From Pezizomycotina sp. ARF18 (lineage: Eukaryota; Ascomycota): 64,000 nucleotides of DNA. The translations under genes and the position numbers were made by a program. The stretch lies in assembly GCA_002224055.1 (NCBI GenBank), contig AZLU01000090.1:52527-116526 (forward strand), read 5' to 3'. Positions 58,701 through 64,000 of the stretch are shown one piece after another. Below the pieces are notes generated by a model. That model was not told the origin of the DNA and searched no databases. It saw only the letters and a list, made by a program, of their open reading frames with translations. How positions within the stretch are numbered: position 1 is the first letter of the stretch; the number at the start of each line of letters is the position of its first letter.

Positions 58701-59529
58701 TTTCTTAGTAGTGTGGTGAAATTTTCACCTTTTCTTCTTCCCAAGACTCATTCGTTCATTGATTCCTTCAGGCCTTTTTTCTTTCGATCCGTTAAATATT
58801 CGTCGAATGACACACAAAAGGCAATTTCTGTGCTGACAGGTTAGGCCAAAAGCTTCGTATAAAAATGTGAAATCTTCAACTTCCCTTTTTTTCTTTTTCC
58901 CCCTCTTGCATCAATCAATTCTCAAACTGCCTTTGTTCAGCCTCCACCAGTAGCTTCATCACGAACGATTGATCAATCTCAGCATCTTCAGCATCTCAGC
59001 TCCACAAGGTACGGTTGCCGATGTCCCTTCTCCGCATTGTTCAATGTCGAACTTCGTGAAAAGGGTTTCTGCGGGGGGATTCTCGGGACCTCTTGCATTT
59101 TTGGAACCTGCAAGAGCCGAATGTTATTGAAATGTTACCCGACATTGAACACCCCTAAAAGTTTTTGATCAAAAAATCCCCTCTCCCTTATTACTTATTA
59201 CTTATTTGCTATGATGACTCCAAGACGATATATGCCCAGGGATCCAGTTCGAAAAAATATCTTTGACTTTGTTGGTTTTTTTCGCTGTTTCTTCGATGAA
59301 GGCTTCGTTAATTATAGACTACAACGGTATCTGAGCATGACGTAAAGAAGAAGAGATATATTATTTCTTTCAGTGGATTGTTGTGACTGCTTTCAGGTTC
59401 ATTAGCGACTTGTGACTAAACAACTTGGGAAAAAAGACTCTACAAATTCTAGAGTTGATCAACCGGCTTGATACAATTTCGATTTCTCTACATATCAAGG
59501 AAAGGGTATTTCTAGAAAACTGAGAGGTG
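55782..59529. other. Long AT-rich, gene-poor region
   Basis: No recognisable gene in 3.7 kb. A 79-codon minus frame (55984-56223) has several Cys and His but no clear zinc-finger pattern. From about 56230 to 58240 the sequence is strongly AT-rich, with palindromic blocks such as CGATATATCG near 57280. The right end should hold the SEN2 promoter and 5' leader. Confidence 0.5.
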
Positions 59530-61037
59530 ATGCCGGAGGATGGAAACGCAGCAGTGCCACCCGACGCTGCTTCTGCGGTCGTCGAGGTTTCCACAACCAG
59601 CGGTGCGGTAGCACCACCTCGTCCCTTGCTGCCCCTGCGGGCAACAAGGATTCCAAATGGCCGAAGGCGAGGCAGCAGAACAAGAATATAAACACGCCGA
59701 TGCCCTTCCGATCACAATCTATCACCCTCCGCCGCTGATACCACACAACCCCATCTCGCTCCTCCACCACCTATACCTCTTTTTTTCCCTCCCGTCGTAT
59801 CGCACACGCCGTCGTACGTCGCGTACTTCTCCCCTCACCTCATCCGTCCACGTTACGGATCCGCAGTCTATAATGGAACTTTTCAACAGGGGTTCTGGGT
59901 AAAGGACCTGAGTCGCAGTGAACCGGAGTGGTTGATCACGGAGATGTGGCGGTTGGGTTTCAAGAACGTACCCGAAACGTCTGCGATGATCACCAATAAA
60001 CGGCGAGACAAGCGTAAAGCGTTCAAGAAGGAGCGCGCCAGGAAGCAGAAGGAGGACCTTGCGAGGACGCTGGCGGAGGAGAGCGGGCAGAGGAAGGGAG
60101 CTGCGGAGGAGAGGAAGATCGTCGTGGAGCTCGATGATGAGATTAAGGGTGCCGCGGGAATGATAAGGAGAGCCAGGCGATTTCTGACTTGTCTGCTTCC
60201 GTGTCCTTACCCCGCCGCCGTCTATCGCCAGCGACGCCGATAAGGATTCGGAAGCGCCGCAGGCGGAGAAGAAGCGGCGGATGTATTACAGGGTGCTATC
60301 GCTGCCGCTCCGACTCTCCCGAAGAAGCCGTGCCAGATACCCTGCCCCCACCATCCCTCAACCCTCGTCAAGTGCGTCCGCTTCGACGACCCTCTCACGA
60401 CGCAAAAATCAATCAAAGAGCAAAAAACGCCCCGCAAGATCCCGACGACAGAGAAATTCTCCAGCTCACGCTGCAAGAGGCATTCTTCCTCCACTTCGCC
60501 CTAGGTATTCTCGAAATCCGCCACGCGGATTCCACGGAGACCATACCACACCCGAACTCCTCCGCCTCTTCGCGCGTACGCGCACTTCCCGCCACAACGC
60601 TCCCGCCCGTCGACGCCCTCTCAACACGGACGACCCTTTCTTATTTCTTACGCCGCATACCACCACTTCCGCTCTCTGGGATGGGTGGTTAAAGCTGGTA
60701 TCAAGTTCGGCGTCGATTCATGCTATACAACCGCGGCCCCGCTTTCAATCACGCTGAGTTCGCCGTCCTGGTGGTCCCCAGCTACGAACGATGGGCCCGA
60801 AAAGGGCGGGAGAGGTGTGGGTGGTAAGATGAGGAGCTGGAGCTGGCTGCATTCCGTTACGAGGTTGAACTCGCAGGTGAAGAAGCCGGTTGTGCTGCTG
60901 TACGTTGACGTTCCGACGGCGAAGGAGGTTGAGGGTTGGGATAAGAGGGGTGGGATGGCTTGAAGGGCGTTCTGGCGAGGTACGGGATCAAAGAGGTAGC
61001 GCTGAAGAGGTGGGTTCCAGGTAGGAATAGGGATTAA
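59530..61037 (+). CDS. SEN2: tRNA-splicing endonuclease catalytic subunit Sen2
   Basis: It cuts the 5' splice site of intron-containing pre-tRNAs in the Sen2-34-54-15 complex. ATG 59530 is a plausible start. The N-terminal domain has ADALPITIYHPPPLIPHNPI and SLLHHLYLFF, then SVHVTDPQSIMELFNRG, KDLSRSEPEWLITEMWRLG and KRKAFKKERARKQKEDLAR. After a linker the nuclease domain begins LQLTLQEAFFLHFALGILE, then HHFRSLGW, VVKAGIKFGVD, the His-containing FNHAEFAVLVVPSYERW, and YGIKEVALKRWVPGRNRD, with the presumed catalytic Lys, ending at 61037. About 500 aa, as in other fungi. At least eight frame changes in an essential gene, again pointing to assembly error. Confidence 0.85.
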
Positions 61038-61970
61038 AGAGGTTATATTGGGGTCTTCTATATCATTGGTCTCACTAGGGTTTTTTTCTAAGCTACTGCT
61101 GGCGTTTCCTTTCTTTGTATTCTACGCTATGGGGAATGGGTTCATCATATACTATCTACTTATTTTGAGCGGCTTGAGGGGAAGGTGTCGGTGAAATTTC
61201 GGTGAAAGTTGATATTTACTGTTACATATGGGATTTACTTTTATCAGTTTTCCTTTTAAGTCTGTCTTTTACTAGTTGAATTTGGATTTTTCATTCGATA
61301 TCATGGATTTTTACTATGCGACAATCTATTTCGCATTGTTTTTGACCCCAGCAGACTTTTTTTCTTTTTTTTTTTTTGGCTCCCTTCTTTAAGCTCAAAA
61401 GTCTAGTTTCTCAGCTTCCTTTTGGTTTGTTTGAAAAAATCGGCGTAAATAGAATCAGGTCACTTCTTCGTGTTATTACTTTGTTTTCCACAAAGCACCA
61501 CGATCGTAGCATTCATATCTTAAGGGAAAAAAAAAAAAAGAAAAAACGAATACCTCTCGCGGAACAATCCCAATCATCACGACGTTGATTCGCTAGGGAA
61601 TTTTCCTCTCCTTGCAAAGAGCCAAGAGAGTAAACTGCCGCGGTTGAAACAAGCATGTGAAAGAAAAAAACGGTATTTCCGCATAGCCGTTCTTTCTTCT
61701 CGCGTTCGCTGCGACCAATTATCAGGAACGACCGCGTATTTTAGCTTCCTTCTTCCCCCGTATATTTTTACTCCTTCTCCAGCTAAACTCCCAGCTGGGA
61801 GAGTGTATTTCCATGATCGCCCGTTGGAAGGCGATGCAATAATAGCCGAATATATATAAGAGTAGGCAGGCCTGCTGTGCTATAATTTGCCTCCTATACC
61901 ATTCTCCTTTCTTTACATGTCTTGTTGATATTTTGCCGACGGAGCCTAATAACCGAAAAAAAACAGCACG
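61038..61970. other. Intergenic region
   Basis: No gene recognised; T and A tracts lie near 61360-61378 and 61529-61541. It contains the promoter of the CoA-transferase-III gene. Confidence 0.45.
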
Positions 61971-63235
61971 ATGAAACAACCAACCTCCCCGCCACCACTA
62001 ATCGGCACCCGCGTCCTCGAATTCGCCGGCTCGCGCCCGGCCCCTTCTGCGGCCTCCTCCTCGCAGACTACGGCGCCGACGTCGTCCGCGTCGACCGACC
62101 CCCTCCTCCCTCGCATCATCAAATCAACCACCACGGACTACCTAACGCGCAACAAACGCTCCATAACAGCAGATTTAAAATCCGAAGAAGGGGTAGAACT
62201 TATAAAAAGTTAGCGAAGAAAGCGGATGTTTTGATTGATCCGTTTAGGCCGGGCGTGTTGGAGAAGTTGGGGTTGGGTCCGGAGGTATTGTGTAGGGAGA
62301 ATGAAGGGTTGGTTTATGCTAGGATTACGGGGTTCAGGAGGGATGGAAGTATAGCGGTATGGCGGGGCATGATATCAGTATGTTAAAATTATCCTACTAC
62401 TTTTGCTTTTTCTTATGAGAAGAGTTTTACGTTTTTTTTTTTTTTTTTTTTTTTTAGGTTGTCCAGGCTAACGCAGTTTAACCATAACACAGACTACATC
62501 GGCGTCTCCGGCGCCCTATCCCTCTTCTCCCGCCCCCCGGATCCGAAACCTACACCGCCGGCAAACATCCTTGGCGACTTCGCCGGCGGCGGCCTAACCT
62601 GCTTCACGGGAATCCTCCTCGCCTCCTCGCCCGCAACGCCACCGGAAAAGGCCAAGTAGTAGAAGCAAACATGGTCGACGGCTCCTCCTACCTCTGCATA
62701 ATGCCCCGCCTAGCAATGGATTCAATCCTCTGGGGCGGCCCCCGCGGCACAAACCTCCTCGACGGCGGCGCGCCTTTCTACGACGTGTACGAGTGCGCAG
62801 ACGGCGAGTACGTCGCCGTCGGCGCTATCGAACCTGCTTTTTATAAAGCTTTGCTGAAAGGCTTGGGATTGGATGGCGGGGATGTACCGGACAGAAATGA
62901 TTTTGAGAATTGGGAAGTCTGAGGACGCTGTTTACTGCTACTTTTTGACGAGGAGTCGGGGGAGTGGGAGGGGTTTTGACGGGACGGATGCGTGCGTTAC
63001 GCCGGTGAAGAGCTTTAGGGAGTTGAAGGGGGAGGGGTATCAGCTTAGGGAACTGGTGAGGTTGAAGGGGACGCCGGCGAGGACGAGGGGATGGGGTGGA
63101 GGGAACGGGGTGGGTTGAGGAGGGGCGGGAAGAAGGAGACGGAGAAGGTGCTGCAGGAGTGGTGCGGCGGTGAAAGTAGCGGTAAAAGTAGTAAGGTGGG
63201 AAGGAGAAGGCGAAGCTTTGAAGACAGGCTTGTAA
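61971..63235 (+). CDS. Alpha-methylacyl-CoA racemase-like (CoA-transferase family III)
   Basis: It probably epimerises 2-methylacyl-CoA esters before beta-oxidation. ATG 61971 starts a Pro-rich leader then [10 protein letters not shown]; the next frame has [20 protein letters not shown]. Then [38 protein letters not shown] and, just before the intron, YSGMAGHDI. An intron at 62378-62492 (GTATGT to ACACAG) joins to [14 protein letters not shown] and [19 protein letters not shown]. The core ends with [40 protein letters not shown] and [11 protein letters not shown]. The GHD, GGAPFY and [10 protein letters not shown] motifs fit the racemase subgroup. At least four frame changes. The 3' end is uncertain (63235 or 63318). 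Confidence 0.8.
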
Positions 63236-64000
63236 GTGTTGATTGTAACATAATGAAGGTTGCGTATGTAGGAATGATATCCAGTGCGTTTGAAAAACGA
63301 AGCCGAAGCTCGCTCTAGTGTGCATACAAAAACAGCTCATGGTTCGACTAAACCTCGACGTTTGCCAAAAATATACCTCCTGAGGGATAGCTCAAGATAC
63401 CCGTTTTTGAGAAACTATACTATTAGGACCTCGTGAGCAACTCATTTGTGAAATTACAATAATAACGGTAAAACGAAAATGAAGATTTGAAACTGCTAGA
63501 AGCAATGAGTAGAGGTGCTTGGCTAGATCATCTACATCTGACGATTGCGAGGGGTAAAGTTTCGAGTAAATAATGATCAAGTTGATGGCCAATATTGCCA
63601 TTCCAAATTGGGGGAAGTTGCTGTCCACGATACAAGAGATGGTGTTGTTTAATTCATCGCCTACAAAAGAACAAGTAGATCTTAGAATTCCCCACATGCA
63701 AAATCAAGTACACTTCTTTAGTTTTACCAGTTATCGCTTTGTTCCTATCAGCAATCCTTCCTCTGTCATCATAAGTACAGGACTTAATTATTCAATTGAA
63801 AAGACGTACTCTTCGTCTAATCATAAGCTTGCGTCTAGTGGTTGAGCTTCTGTTGTGCGAGTTCAATTGCTTCCTATGCAGCTCCTACAGTTAGACGAGA
63901 TACTTCTGCGGGTCATATGCATGCCTTTTAAGCCCCAGCAGGGGTATCCTTTTTTTAAGGGGAAATTTCGCATTAATTGCCGAGCTCCCTCCGCGTTTTT
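63236..64000. other. Right-end intergenic region
   Basis: No gene recognised. Open frames on both strands at about 63392-63845 carry no known motif. Confidence 0.4.

Noticed and set aside
1-64000. CRISPR array, bacterial operons, telomere repeats or rRNA
   Set aside because: No regularly spaced identical repeats with unique spacers, no TTAGGG arrays and no rRNA sequence were seen; gene structure is eukaryotic.

Overview
The window is nuclear DNA of a filamentous ascomycete (Pezizomycotina). The evidence is short GT-AG introns, a QutA-type Zn2Cys6 regulator, QutG/QutE/QutC/QutB-type quinate enzymes, a fungal LCL2, a SEN2 tRNA-splicing subunit, a mitochondrial bL27, and copia-type retropepsin fossils. 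Intergenic DNA is AT-rich and full of long A or T homopolymers.

The main content is an aromatic-acid catabolic locus of about 50 kb. From left to right it holds a Zn2Cys6 regulator (462-3278, +), maleylacetate reductase (4113-5301, +), a 3-oxoacyl-CoA thiolase (5740-7084, -), the QutG inositol-monophosphatase homologue (7910-9034, +), a secreted GH3 beta-glucosidase (9642-12808, -), a MATE-type transporter (19426-21086, +), a secreted PI-PLC-like protein (23569-25002, -), an intradiol dioxygenase of hydroxyquinol type (29346-30479, -), a mitochondrial 3-oxoacid CoA-transferase (31201-32869, -), catabolic 3-dehydroquinase (33838-34371, -), 3-dehydroshikimate dehydratase (47238-48299, +) and a quinate/shikimate dehydrogenase (49437-50483, +). 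Together they would take quinate to protocatechuate, and separately hydroxyquinol through maleylacetate and 3-oxoadipate to acetyl-CoA plus succinyl-CoA. The step joining the halves (protocatechuate to hydroxyquinol), a quinate permease and a QutR-type repressor are not seen here.

Between these genes lies an accessory stretch (about 27.5-46.3 kb): an HNH-nuclease-like gene, a PD-(D/E)XK-like gene, a locus with internal duplications carrying a WDDSEKEN motif, a 21-bp tandem repeat, and three tandem retropepsin fossils. The right flank returns to housekeeping genes: mitochondrial bL27 (50908-51695, -), LCL2 (52127-52596, +), SEN2 (59530-61037, +) and an alpha-methylacyl-CoA racemase-like CoA transferase (61971 to about 63235, +), separated by a long AT-rich gene-poor region.

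Nearly every gene, including housekeeping ones, switches reading frame several times while keeping its conserved motifs. This looks like uncorrected single-base indel error in the assembly rather than decay, so coordinates are outer spans and proteins must be read across frames.
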